Assembly: GCA_016785015.1 (NCBI GenBank)
Contig: JADHTJ010000006.1
Coordinates: 19,261-83,260, forward strand
Direction: 5' to 3'
Length of the DNA: 64,000 nucleotides
Source of the DNA: Anaerolineales bacterium
Lineage (GTDB): Bacteria; Chloroflexota; Anaerolineae; Anaerolineales; UBA11858
The position numbers and the translations under genes are program-made. Position 1 is the first letter of the stretch, and every line of letters starts with the position of its first letter. Below, piece after piece: positions 19,086-27,899 of this stretch. Below the pieces are notes generated by a model, which saw nothing but the letters and a program-made list of their open reading frames with translations, was not told the DNA's origin and did no database searches.

Positions 19086-20318
19086 TTATTGGTCGTTCTT
19101 CTTTGCCTGGCGAATTGTTCGGCCGTACAGCGGCACTACGGGTATGATCAACATCGCTGAAGCGGTCAAGGCGGCTCGGATTGAGCGCAGGTTGCCGACC
19201 AAACCGACGATGGGGCCGCCAAACATCTGTCCAAAAGCGTCAAGCTGGGCCGTCATCGACAGCATGGTGGCACGCACTTTAGACTCGATGTGCTTATTGA
19301 TCCAGGTATCGATTAGCGGCACCGTCACTCCGCGCGCCGTATCAACCACCAGAGTTGCTAATAGCGCCCAGTAGAAATTTGTAGACCAGGCAAATCCAAG
19401 CAATCCCAATGAAATCAGCCCGTAAATCCCTTGCAAAGCGCGGGCAACTTTGAGGTTGTCAGATGTATCCAAGCGCCTCCTGGCCAATTCGGTAGCGCCC
19501 AAACCCAGAAAAATCCCCATCACTCGCATTAATGCAAACCACGAGACGAAGGGATCACCACCCCAAGGCAGTAAAGGAAAATTGAACTGCCCGATGAAGT
19601 GAGCTTCTGTCAGGCGGTCGTAGCCCTCGCTGTACAGACCAACGAAAATGGCAATGACAGCAAAGGTCATCAAAACTGGTTTGAGGCGTGCCAGTTGGAT
19701 ACCGCCTTTGAGAGTCGCAACCATCTCATTCCAGGTATCCCGCTCTTCATTGAGCGTTGTTTGGAATCCATCCTCGGGCATTGTCAAGAGCCGAAATAGC
19801 GCCACGCATAGGAACAGCGCGCCACCAACCGCGATAGGCAGTCGATAACTGACATTCCCTAACAAAACAAATAATGGAATTCCCAGCAGGCTTCCGATGC
19901 GCCGATACTGCGTCGAGCGCAAATAGACCTGCCCCACGTTTTCTACTCCCACCTCATCGGCAATCCAGGCCGAATGCGCACCGCTGATAAACGTCCAGGC
20001 CACACCCAAAATTACTTGGGCCGAAATCACAATCCCAAATAGGGGTATCGAAGCTTCAACCAGGAAACCAATTCCAAGTAAAAAGGTACCGATGATCACC
20101 GAGGCGCGCCGGGAGTAAACATCGGCCACAATGCCAGTAGGGATCTCAAAGATGAAGACTGTAATCTCTATCGTGGTTCCAACCAACACCAATTGCAGCG
20201 GGTTTAAACCCACTGTTTGTACACGGTACAACTGAGTGGCCGCAAGGACGATCGAAAAAATCATCCCTTCGAAGAAGATGGAGATCCAGTAGACAAGTTT
20301 AGCGTCCAGTTTTTTCAT
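19086..20318 (-). CDS. MFS transporter
   Basis: 12-TM pattern, 'GLNPLQLVLVGTTIEITVFIFEIPTGIVADVYSRRASVIIG' MFS motif. Confidence 0.85.
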   Translation of the reverse strand: MKKLDAKLVYWISIFFEGMIFSIVLAATQLYRVQTVGLNPLQLVLVGTTIEITVFIFEIPTGIVADVYSRRASVIIGTFLLGIGFLVEASIPLFGIVISAQVILGVAWTFISGAHSAWIADEVGVENVGQVYLRSTQYRRIGSLLGIPLFVLLGNVSYRLPIAVGGALFLCVALFRLLTMPEDGFQTTLNEERDTWNEMVATLKGGIQLARLKPVLMTFAVIAIFVGLYSEGYDRLTEAHFIGQFNFPLLPWGGDPFVSWFALMRVMGIFLGLGATELARRRLDTSDNLKVARALQGIYGLISLGLLGFAWSTNFYWALLATLVVDTARGVTVPLIDTWINKHIESKVRATMLSMTAQLDAFGQMFGGPIVGLVGNLRSIRAALTASAMLIIPVVPLYGRTIRQAKKNDQ

Positions 20319-20337
20319 CTATAACCAAAACAAAATT

Positions 20338-20425
20338 GTCACTGCGAGCGTACGCAAGTATGAACAGGGCAAACTACCCCTTTATAGGAGATTGCCGCGC
20401 TCCGCAAGCTCCGCTCGCAATGCCA
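20338..20425. repeat. Dispersed repeat (TGTCACTGCGAGCG...GAGATTGCCGCGCTCC...CGCTCGCAATGCCA)
   Basis: Complementary ends, family shared with 43100. Confidence 0.6.
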
Positions 20426-20453
20426 TGTATTCGAAAATGTTTCTGGATCTAGT

Positions 20454-21704
20454 TTATGCACACAACTCATCATAAATCTGAGTGTAATTCTTGTAGCGCA
20501 GCTCGGAGATAGCGCCATTGGCCACAGCAGCCTTGATGGCGCAGCCAGGCTCATTACTATGACTGCAATCCGAGTAGCGGCAGCCGCCGAGGTGATCTAC
20601 CATCTCTGGGTACCATTCGGCCAGCTGAGCTTGCTTGATACCTACCAATCCGAATTCACGGATACCGGGCGTATCGATGACAACGCCGCCATTCTCCAAG
20701 TTCCAAAGACGGGATTGGGTAGTCGTGTGACGGCCTTGCCCAGTGAACGTGCCCCGTTGCGTGACCTTTCCGACGCGTAGATCGAGGCTGGGCTGGATAG
20801 CTGTTAACAGGGTTGATTTTCCTACTCCCGAGAGTCCAGCTAGCACCGTTGTGCTCGATTTGAGCAAAACTGCCAACTCGTCGATCCCGGCGCCAGTTTC
20901 GGCACTGGTCAAAATCAGGCGAAATCCTAGATCCTGATAAGGCTTAATCGTCGCCTGAAACTCGGCCGGGTCTTCAACCAGGTCGATTTTGTTGACGCAG
21001 ATCACGGCCTCGAGTTGGTTACGCTGCACAGCGATCAAGTAACGATCGATCAGCGCCGGCCAGATATTGGGCTCGCGCCAGGAGGCGACGATTAGAACCC
21101 GGTCGATGTTGGCAACAACGATTTGCTGCTTTGAACTGATCTTACCAACATCGGGTCGATATGGCCTTGCAAGGATGCTCCTGCGGGGTAGCACCTCTTC
21201 GACTACACCGCGCTGTTCTCCATTAAGGTTTATTTTAACTTGATCACCCGCGGCGACGACATTAGTAAAGCCAGTCTCCTGGGATTTCAAACTGCCACGG
21301 ATATCGCACAATATGGGGGCTGCGCCGTTATGGATATCTACGCGGCACATCCCTGAGCTGACTCCAACGACCAGGCCGGGAATTCCGGGACGGGAACCTG
21401 AGGCTGGTTCTGATCCTTGGGGATCAGCTGCCCTCTCAGAATTCCCCCCCGAAGTTCCACTCAAAGCTTTACGTTCAATCTCACGTCGACGTTCCTCCTC
21501 TCCACGAGGCATGATCCTCTCATCAACAGAGTAATCAAGGTCATCTATATCATCCCAAGAATCTGGAATCCATTCTTTCTGACGAGGTTTCTTCGCTTTA
21601 TTCTTCGGCCCAGATTTCCGGCGTGTATTGCGTAATTGTTGTTTGCGGACATGCTTTTGCATATCCTCTGAATAATTTTCAATTTGTATCTTATTATCGT
21701 CCAT
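20454..21704 (-). CDS. rsgA: Ribosome small-subunit-dependent GTPase A, circularly permuted, with basic N-terminal extension
   Basis: G4 'CVNKIDL', G1 'GLSGVGKST', G3 'DTPGIREFGL', zinc site 'CRYSDCSHSNEPGCAIKAAV'. Confidence 0.95.
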   Translation of the reverse strand: MDDNKIQIENYSEDMQKHVRKQQLRNTRRKSGPKNKAKKPRQKEWIPDSWDDIDDLDYSVDERIMPRGEEERRREIERKALSGTSGGNSERAADPQGSEPASGSRPGIPGLVVGVSSGMCRVDIHNGAAPILCDIRGSLKSQETGFTNVVAAGDQVKINLNGEQRGVVEEVLPRRSILARPYRPDVGKISSKQQIVVANIDRVLIVASWREPNIWPALIDRYLIAVQRNQLEAVICVNKIDLVEDPAEFQATIKPYQDLGFRLILTSAETGAGIDELAVLLKSSTTVLAGLSGVGKSTLLTAIQPSLDLRVGKVTQRGTFTGQGRHTTTQSRLWNLENGGVVIDTPGIREFGLVGIKQAQLAEWYPEMVDHLGGCRYSDCSHSNEPGCAIKAAVANGAISELRYKNYTQIYDELCA

Positions 21705-21888
21705 TGTAGAACTCTTGTATTTTAAGATAGCGCTCCTCCGAGGAGGTAACCCAATCTCTGAATGCGTCTTCTAGACGACGGCGTTTGCCGTCCTTGAACT
21801 TTCGCAGCGACCGCTCATCCTTCCCATTCTTTGGGGTGGATGCGGTCTGGTCTTCACAGGTTTCGATATAGATTTGTATGTTGTACAT
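21694..21888 (-). CDS. Small hypothetical protein (64 aa from Met at 21888)
   Basis: RBS AAAGGAGGTGGATC directly upstream; 3' end overlaps the rsgA start. Confidence 0.6.
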   Translation of the reverse strand: MYNIQIYIETCEDQTASTPKNGKDERSLRKFKDGKRRRLEDAFRDWVTSSEERYLKIQEFYNGR

Positions 21889-21972
21889 GATCCACCTCCT
21901 TTCAGGGTAGATATCAAACAAATGGAATCAATCGCGCGCATAGAGCTTACGACGAGGCCATTCGCGCCAGAT

Positions 21973-22012
21973 CTGAACTTAAATAGTTCAGCCACGGGCA
22001 TACCCGTGGCTG
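21973..22012 (-). promoter_or_regulatory. Tandem hairpins in the leader of the 64-aa protein gene
   Basis: CTGAAC..TTAAATA..GTTCAG and AGCCACGGG-CATA-CCCGTGGCT. Confidence 0.5.
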
Positions 22013-22049
22013 CTAGGTTGTAATTAATAGGGGTTTACTGAGCGGTCAC

Positions 22050-22109
22050 TCAGTAGGCAGGCACGAGGCGCACTTGGCGGGTTACATTTTCACTATAAAC
22101 TTTTGCCAT
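22050..22109 (-). CDS. 19-aa small peptide ORF (MAKVYSENVTRQVRLVPAY)
   Basis: Strong RBS AAAAGGAGGCGTATTATC-ATG; stop codon lies in palindrome TACTGAG...CTCAGTA. Confidence 0.45.
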   Translation of the reverse strand: MAKVYSENVTRQVRLVPAY

Positions 22110-22280
22110 GATAATACGCCTCCTTTTAAAATTCATCTTGGTTTAATTTTACCAACGGGCTGAAGCTTATCACAAGGATTACCTGGAGTCAAGCAGATTC
22201 ATAAAACTGGCACAAATTCCGGAAATAATTAAAAAATGCGAGCAGGCAAATTGTGCTGCACGCACTTTTCTGAATATTTA

Positions 22281-22400
22281 TATAAGGACTTACACAGTTC
22301 ACGCATTTCTTGGGTAGGAACCCAACCGCGTTGGGTGTTGAATCGCTTTATCTTCGCCCAACGCGGTTGGGCTGGCTACCCAAGTGCGTAAGTCCTGTAT
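22281..22400. repeat. MITE-like hairpin element E (AGGACTTAC...GTAAGTCCT ends)
   Basis: Ends plus core GGGTAGGAACCCAACCGCGTTGGG.../CGCCCAACGCGGTTGGGCTGGCTACCC; second copy at 42983. Confidence 0.8.
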
Positions 22401-22403
22401 ATA

Positions 22404-23240
22404 TTATTTGTTGTTCCCCTTGCCCTTACTTTTGCCGTTATTCTTTTTGTCCTTATCTTTGTTTTTGTCCTTATCTTTATTTTTGTCTTTATCTGTTTTG
22501 GGTCCGGCATCATCTGGTTTGTTACTATTACCTGACTCGGTCTCGCTGTTTTCAGAATCACCTGCGCCATTATCCTGATCAGCGAGGTCTTGCCATATCT
22601 GCCCCCAGCCTTCACCGGCTGCTCTCCGAGATAAAAGCTCGTCAACGCTCACGCCTGTAGATTCAGCAGTTTGAAGAGCCAGCTTGATCTGACCAAAACC
22701 AACTTTGCGGACTGATTCTTCTCCACCTGCTTCTGCGTCTTCACCTTCAGACGTCCCAGATCCGCAGAACCACCCCATGACCTCTTCATAGGTCACATCG
22801 TAGGTTTCTGCCAAGGAGTTTCCTGTTGGATGAGGCACAGCGAGATTCTCACAGTACACGCCCCCACCTTCTTCGGAAAATTGGTCTTCAGAGCCCGATA
22901 TTAATTCTGAGCCTTCTTCATTCAAGAGGCTGGTGACATCAACAGTACCCCCAACAACGAGCGTTGTGAAATCAAAGCCCTCGGGCATCTGGATGGAATA
23001 TAAAACCGTTTGGCCTGTTTCTGTCAGCACCTCGATAGCAAGAATCCCAGACGGAACATCGATGGCAACAATTGTCCCTTCAATAACGACGACTTCTAGA
23101 ATTTCTTCTGGTTCAGTATCCTGAAATATTCTATTCGAGAATTGGGAGCTTGCGTGAGCGGCATTCGCTATTGTTGCTAAAAAAACTAGAACGCCAACTA
23201 TAGAAAGAGTTCGGATTAGGGTAAGCCTTATGTTCATCAT
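22404..23240 (-). CDS. Secreted hypothetical protein with low-complexity KDKNKD-rich C-terminal tail
   Basis: Signal peptide; tail TDKDKNKDKDKNKDKDKKNNGKSKGKGNNK. Confidence 0.6.
   Translation of the reverse strand: MMNIRLTLIRTLSIVGVLVFLATIANAAHASSQFSNRIFQDTEPEEILEVVVIEGTIVAIDVPSGILAIEVLTETGQTVLYSIQMPEGFDFTTLVVGGTVDVTSLLNEEGSELISGSEDQFSEEGGGVYCENLAVPHPTGNSLAETYDVTYEEVMGWFCGSGTSEGEDAEAGGEESVRKVGFGQIKLALQTAESTGVSVDELLSRRAAGEGWGQIWQDLADQDNGAGDSENSETESGNSNKPDDAGPKTDKDKNKDKDKNKDKDKKNNGKSKGKGNNK
22440..22500. repeat. Short tandem repeat (about 18 bp: TTTTTGTCCTTATCTTTG)
   Basis: Iterated units coding for KDKNKD. Confidence 0.6.
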
Positions 23241-23381
23241 GTAATCCTTTTAGTTTGTAAATCTTACATCGATCATATCTGTGAATGGGACAGCTTTGAA
23301 TAGCCACATAGTACTGTCTATCAAATTTGTAAGATACCATCGTACAGTTTCTAAAATTACGTTGACAGAAATTGGTTCTTT

Positions 23382-23486
23382 GGGAATTGTCGTGAGAGAC
23401 CTCACCTTTGGGGGTAGGGGGCGTGCGGAGCACCCCCCCTACCCTCAAAGGTGGCCCCTTACCACAGCGATTCCTGGAGACCCCAG
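23382..23486. repeat. MITE-like hairpin element G (GGAATTGTCGTGAGAGACC ... CACAGCGATTCCTGGAGACC)
   Basis: Inner hairpin CACCTTTGGGGGTAGGGGGCGTG...CCCCCTACCCTCAAAGGTG; related copies at 54126, 54218, 63929. Confidence 0.7.
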
Positions 23487-23546
23487 AAATTATCTATTTC
23501 GATATTATTCTAATTAGATTTATTTCGAATTAGACGAGGATGAATT

Positions 23547-24146
23547 ATGACCGATCAAGAAATGTCCACCCTACTACAATTCTTCAAAGCACTGTCCAAT
23601 GAAAACCGCCTAAAGATATTGGGCGTACTGGCACAGAGAGAATGCAGCGTCGAGGAATTAGCCACATTGCTGAATCTGAAGCCGCCCACTGTCTCTCATC
23701 ACCTGAGCAAACTAAAAGATCTCTCTTTAGTGGCTATGCGCAAAGATGGCAACGATCATCTATATCGTTTAGATGTCGACAGTTTGCACAGCATGTCGAA
23801 GAGTGTGTTCACCTCGATCACTGCGGAGAAAGTTGTCACGCTGGCGGATGATGTTGAGTACGAAGCCTGGGAACGGAGGGTGCTAGAAATTTTCCTGGAT
23901 GGCGATCAGGTGCTCACTCTTCCCGTGGGTTACAAAAAACGTCTGGCACTGTTTAAATGGATGATCAATTTCTTTGAAGAAGATCGGAAATACACCGAGC
24001 AAGAAGTCAATGAAATCATCCAGCAGCATTATCAAGATTCAGCCACATTCAGACGTGCCTTTATCAGCAATGGTTTAATGGAACGCGAAGGTGGTGGTGG
24101 GCTTTACTGGCGCATCCCCTGGGTAATGCCGGAACTTAAAGGGTAA
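23547..24146 (+). CDS. ArsR-family regulator with C-terminal DUF2087
   Basis: HTH 'FKALSNENRLKILGVLAQRECSVEELATLLNLKPPTVSHHLSKLKDLSLV'; 'LPVGYKKRLALFKWMINFFEEDRKYTEQEVNEII'. Confidence 0.85.
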   Translation: MTDQEMSTLLQFFKALSNENRLKILGVLAQRECSVEELATLLNLKPPTVSHHLSKLKDLSLVAMRKDGNDHLYRLDVDSLHSMSKSVFTSITAEKVVTLADDVEYEAWERRVLEIFLDGDQVLTLPVGYKKRLALFKWMINFFEEDRKYTEQEVNEIIQQHYQDSATFRRAFISNGLMEREGGGGLYWRIPWVMPELKG

Positions 24147-24160
24147 TTCTCCAGCTAAGC

Positions 24161-24297
24161 CGCACCCTTCGATACGGCCTTCGTTACACTACACCCTACT
24201 CAGGATGCTGAGATCGAGATTATTGGTAAACTCTCTAAACAAATATCCAGCATCCTGAGTAGCACGAAACAGCGAGGAGTGCGTATCGAAGGGTGCG
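24161..24297. repeat. Inverted repeat GCACCCTTCGATACG...CTACTCAGGATGCTG // CAGCATCCTGAGTAG...CGTATCGAAGGGTGC
   Basis: Complementary arms read directly. Confidence 0.75.
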
Positions 24298-24337
24298 CCG
24301 CTATCGAATAATTACACTTCTCAAATGGGTGATTACA

Positions 24338-24631
24338 ATGCCCCGAGCCTGGGTTTATATTCTAAGCTGTTCTGATGGATCTTACTACACGGGACATACA
24401 ACAAATCTTGAATATCGTCTCGCTCAACACCAAGATGGCGAAGCCAGCGATTGGACAAAGAGACGCTTGCCTGTTGAACTTGTCTTTTGTCAAGAAATGC
24501 CGGATAGACGCCAGGCGTTTGAAGCCGAACGCCAGGTCAAAAAGTGGTCGCGTGCCAAGAAAGAAGCGCTAATCGCAGAGGATTGGGATTTGTTGAAATG
24601 GCTCGCCAAAAAGCCAAAATTTCGGAAATAG
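24338..24631 (+). CDS. GIY-YIG endonuclease domain protein (UPF0213-like)
   Basis: 'MPRAWVYILSCSDGSYYTGHTTNLEYRLAQHQDGEASDWTKRRLPVELVF'. Confidence 0.9.
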   Translation: MPRAWVYILSCSDGSYYTGHTTNLEYRLAQHQDGEASDWTKRRLPVELVFCQEMPDRRQAFEAERQVKKWSRAKKEALIAEDWDLLKWLAKKPKFRK

Positions 24632-24643
24632 CAAAAAAAATGA

Positions 24644-24757
24644 CCGCACCCTTCGATACGCTTCGAACACCTGGTAAACGAAAAATACCCTGGAACGCGA
24701 GATACTGCATGAAGCAATATTTCAGTGAGCGACCGCTACTCAGGATGCTGGCATTGG
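24644..24757. repeat. Second copy of the GCACCCTTCGATACG...CTACTCAGGATGCTG repeat
   Basis: Shared motifs with 24161 copy. Confidence 0.55.
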
Positions 24758-24896
24758 TATGCGACCGCAGTACAGGATACATGAACAGGATTTTAGGATT
24801 AAGAAAACTGAGCAGCAGCCTTGCTACCGCTCAGTTGTTTTTTTGATCTAATTAGCGGATATTTAAAATATAATCCTGAAAATCCGCGTCCCAAAA

Positions 24897-25931
24897 CTAA
24901 AACATCATCGCATTGACTTTGTCAATCGTCTCGCGGCGAGGGCGGATACGGTCATTGGTCAGCCGGTTGAGAGGTTCTTCGGGCAAATTGTACGTATCAA
25001 AGAGCGCTTGTTGCTCTGTATCGATATAGATCAAACCCGTGATTAATTCCTGTTTCGTATTCGCGTCTTCCAGCATACATAGGATCGTCGAGCGGTCCGT
25101 GGGATCGTAATCTGATGCAACTTTGCGCAGCATGATGCGCGAGCCATCGTGCATATCGACCTCTTTGGATTCGCCTTCGTCATAATCCACCATGATGTCC
25201 TCAGCCAGCGGCACATAAGAAAGATCGTGCAAAGCAACTTCGTGATTCCTGCCCCAGGCATAAGAATGGTGGGCGTCATCCTGGTTGTTGAAGGTCACAC
25301 ATGGGCTAATGATATCTAGTACAGCGATGCCACGGTGACTCAGAGCAGCTTTGAGCAGCTCACGCACTTGCTTGGGGTCGCCAGCGAAGGAACGGGCCAC
25401 AAAGGTTGCCCGCCCAACAACGGCTTCCCAGATGATGTCGATGGGCATATAGGGATTTTGGCCGTGCCCCTTTAGTGCCAGGCCTTCTTCGGCGGTTGCA
25501 GAAAACTGCCCCTTCGTCAGGCCGTAAACACCGTTATTCGCTACGATATACACCATGGGTAAATTGCGGCGCATAACATGTTTGAATTGACCCATGCCGA
25601 TACTGATGGTGTCGCCATCACCGCTCATTGCAATACCCGTCAATGACGTATCAGCGAAGAGGGCACCCGTTGCCAGGGATGGCATGCGCCCATGCAGGCC
25701 GTTGAAACCGAAGGAGCGCCCGAGGAAATAGGTCGGTGATTTGCTCGAACAGCCGATGCCGCTAAATTTGACAATATCTTCGGGCAGGATATTCAACTCG
25801 TAGCATGCCGTAATGACCTGGCTGTTGATCGAATTATGCCCGCAGCCTTGGCACAGCGTAGTGGGCGCGCCACGGTAATCAGATTTCGATAAGTTGATCA
25901 GGTTTATTTTAGATTGTTTTTTAGTCGCCAT
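24897..25931 (-). CDS. korB: 2-oxoacid:ferredoxin oxidoreductase beta subunit (KorB-like)
   Basis: 'LCQGCGHNSINSQ', 'FSGIGCSSKSPTYFLGRSFGFNGLHGRMPSLATGALFAD', TPP motif 'GDGDTISIGMGQFKHVMRRN'. Confidence 0.9.
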   Translation of the reverse strand: MATKKQSKINLINLSKSDYRGAPTTLCQGCGHNSINSQVITACYELNILPEDIVKFSGIGCSSKSPTYFLGRSFGFNGLHGRMPSLATGALFADTSLTGIAMSGDGDTISIGMGQFKHVMRRNLPMVYIVANNGVYGLTKGQFSATAEEGLALKGHGQNPYMPIDIIWEAVVGRATFVARSFAGDPKQVRELLKAALSHRGIAVLDIISPCVTFNNQDDAHHSYAWGRNHEVALHDLSYVPLAEDIMVDYDEGESKEVDMHDGSRIMLRKVASDYDPTDRSTILCMLEDANTKQELITGLIYIDTEQQALFDTYNLPEEPLNRLTNDRIRPRRETIDKVNAMMF

Positions 25932-25932
25932 T

Positions 25933-27765
25933 TTAGTTGCGCTCCTCACCAAGAATGGCCCCTTTGATCCAGGTAGCAGTCAGAGGTAAACCATCGTTAT
26001 GGGTAAGAGAAATTAAATGTGTCGCTCGTTCCGGTACTTCTAGAGATAGGATTTGGTGCAACTGCCCATCTCGATTCATTTCGACCACATACACATGCTC
26101 GTATTTGCGAATGAAATCTCTGACTTCATCGACGACGGGCAAGGCTCGCAAGCGCAGATAATCGACTTCTAGATCTTCTTCGCTCATGTAGTCGATGGCC
26201 TCGCGAATTGCAGGGTCCGTGGAGCCGAAGGCGATCACACCAATTGTCGCACCTTTCCGCTTCACGATCTCCGGTTGGGGCATCACGCTGCGGGCGTGTT
26301 CAAACTTGAGCAGCAAGCGGTCCATACCCTTGACCCAAACATCAGGGTCTTCAGTGTAATTGGCGAATTCATCGTGACCAGTCCCTCGGGCAAAGTATCC
26401 GCTCTGGGAATGCCGGTTACCAGGCAGGGTTCGGTAAGGAATCCCGTCACCATCGATATCGAGGTACCGTCCCCAAATTTCAAGACCCTCAAAATCTTCC
26501 TCCCAGAGCACCTTGCCGCGATCAATCTCCTTGTCTGGATACTTGAATGGCGAAGTCATCCACTGGTTCATGCCCATATCCAGGTCAGACAACAAGAATA
26601 CTGGGGTTTGGAATCGCTCTGCCAGGTCAAAGGCCTTCCAACCTAACTCAAAACATTCATTCACCGATCCTGGAAGCAGTACAATGTGCTTGGTATCGCC
26701 ATGGCCGAGATAGTAGGTCAAGTTGATATCGCCCTGGGAAGTGCGCGTGGGCAAGCCGGTGCTGGGTCCCATACGCTGGACATTCCAAATTACGACTGGG
26801 GTTTCAGCATAATAGGCCATGCTGGCATATTCGGTCATCAAGCTGATGCCAGGGCCAGAGGTGGAGGTCATCGATCGTAATCCGCCCCACCCGGCGCCCA
26901 CAGCCATACCGATAGCGGCTAATTCATCTTCTGCCTGGACAACGGCATAGGTGTTTTTGCCAGTTTCAGGATCAGTGCGCAACATAGGCAAATACTCAAT
27001 ACATGATTCCGCTAAACTTGAGGCCGGCGTAATCGGATACCATGAAACAAACTGCACTCCACCATAGATCGACCCCAGAGCACCAGCAGTGTTGCCGCTG
27101 GCCATAATCTGTCCCTCGGTCAAGTCCAAATCTTCAAGATAGTAGGGGTCGCTCTTTTGTAAATTTTCTTCAGCCCATTCGGCAGCTTTTTTTATGATAT
27201 CTAAATTAAGCTTGATGGGTTTTTCTTTGCCTTTGAAATGGAAATCTAGGGCTTGCTCAATGCGTTGAGGGTTTATTCCCAGCATTTGAACCAGAACTCC
27301 CACGTAAACCATATTTGCGACATACGTTCGCAAGCTTGCAGGCGCATCGGATTCTTTGGCCAGCTTTTTCACCGGCATGGGATAGGCAACGATATCTTTT
27401 CGGGTGATAGCCTGTTTGATATCGTCGGCGTAAAAGAACACCCCACCGGGCACCAACGCAGCCTGATCCTTAGCAAAGGTTGTTGCGTTCATGGCTACCA
27501 TAACTTCAATGGTTTCAGTGCGTGCCAAATAGCCATCTTTGCTAACCCGGATGGTATACCAGGTCGGCAAACCTTGAATATTGGACGGGAATAAATTTTT
27601 CCCCGAAACAGGGATGCCCATCTTGAATAAAGCCCGCAGCAGCGTCAGGTTGGATGTCTGACTGCCCGACCCATTCATCGTGGCAACAGAGATGGAAAAG
27701 TCGTTGACTACTGAGCCGCTTGCTATAGCTTTATTGGATTGAATTTTTGTTTCGACAGTTGTCAT
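25933..27765 (-). CDS. korA: 2-oxoacid:acceptor oxidoreductase gamma-alpha fusion (KorA-like)
   Basis: N-terminal gamma domain 'NDFSISVATMNGSGSQTSNLTLLRALFKMGIPVSGKNLFPSNIQGLPTWY' then alpha 'SWYPITPASSLAESCIEYLP', 'TSTSGPGISLMTEYASMAYYAETPVVIWNVQRMGPSTGLPTR'. Confidence 0.9.
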   Translation of the reverse strand: MTTVETKIQSNKAIASGSVVNDFSISVATMNGSGSQTSNLTLLRALFKMGIPVSGKNLFPSNIQGLPTWYTIRVSKDGYLARTETIEVMVAMNATTFAKDQAALVPGGVFFYADDIKQAITRKDIVAYPMPVKKLAKESDAPASLRTYVANMVYVGVLVQMLGINPQRIEQALDFHFKGKEKPIKLNLDIIKKAAEWAEENLQKSDPYYLEDLDLTEGQIMASGNTAGALGSIYGGVQFVSWYPITPASSLAESCIEYLPMLRTDPETGKNTYAVVQAEDELAAIGMAVGAGWGGLRSMTSTSGPGISLMTEYASMAYYAETPVVIWNVQRMGPSTGLPTRTSQGDINLTYYLGHGDTKHIVLLPGSVNECFELGWKAFDLAERFQTPVFLLSDLDMGMNQWMTSPFKYPDKEIDRGKVLWEEDFEGLEIWGRYLDIDGDGIPYRTLPGNRHSQSGYFARGTGHDEFANYTEDPDVWVKGMDRLLLKFEHARSVMPQPEIVKRKGATIGVIAFGSTDPAIREAIDYMSEEDLEVDYLRLRALPVVDEVRDFIRKYEHVYVVEMNRDGQLHQILSLEVPERATHLISLTHNDGLPLTATWIKGAILGEERN

Positions 27766-27899
27766 AAAACTCCTTGGAAAATGCTCACGAGCCTGTCTCT
27801 GGGCGACCCGCAATTGGATCTTGGAGCATCAAACTAGAGAAATTTTCATTTATTACCTTAGCTTCGTGGTGTTCTACTTCCCAAACAGGAACATTTGGA

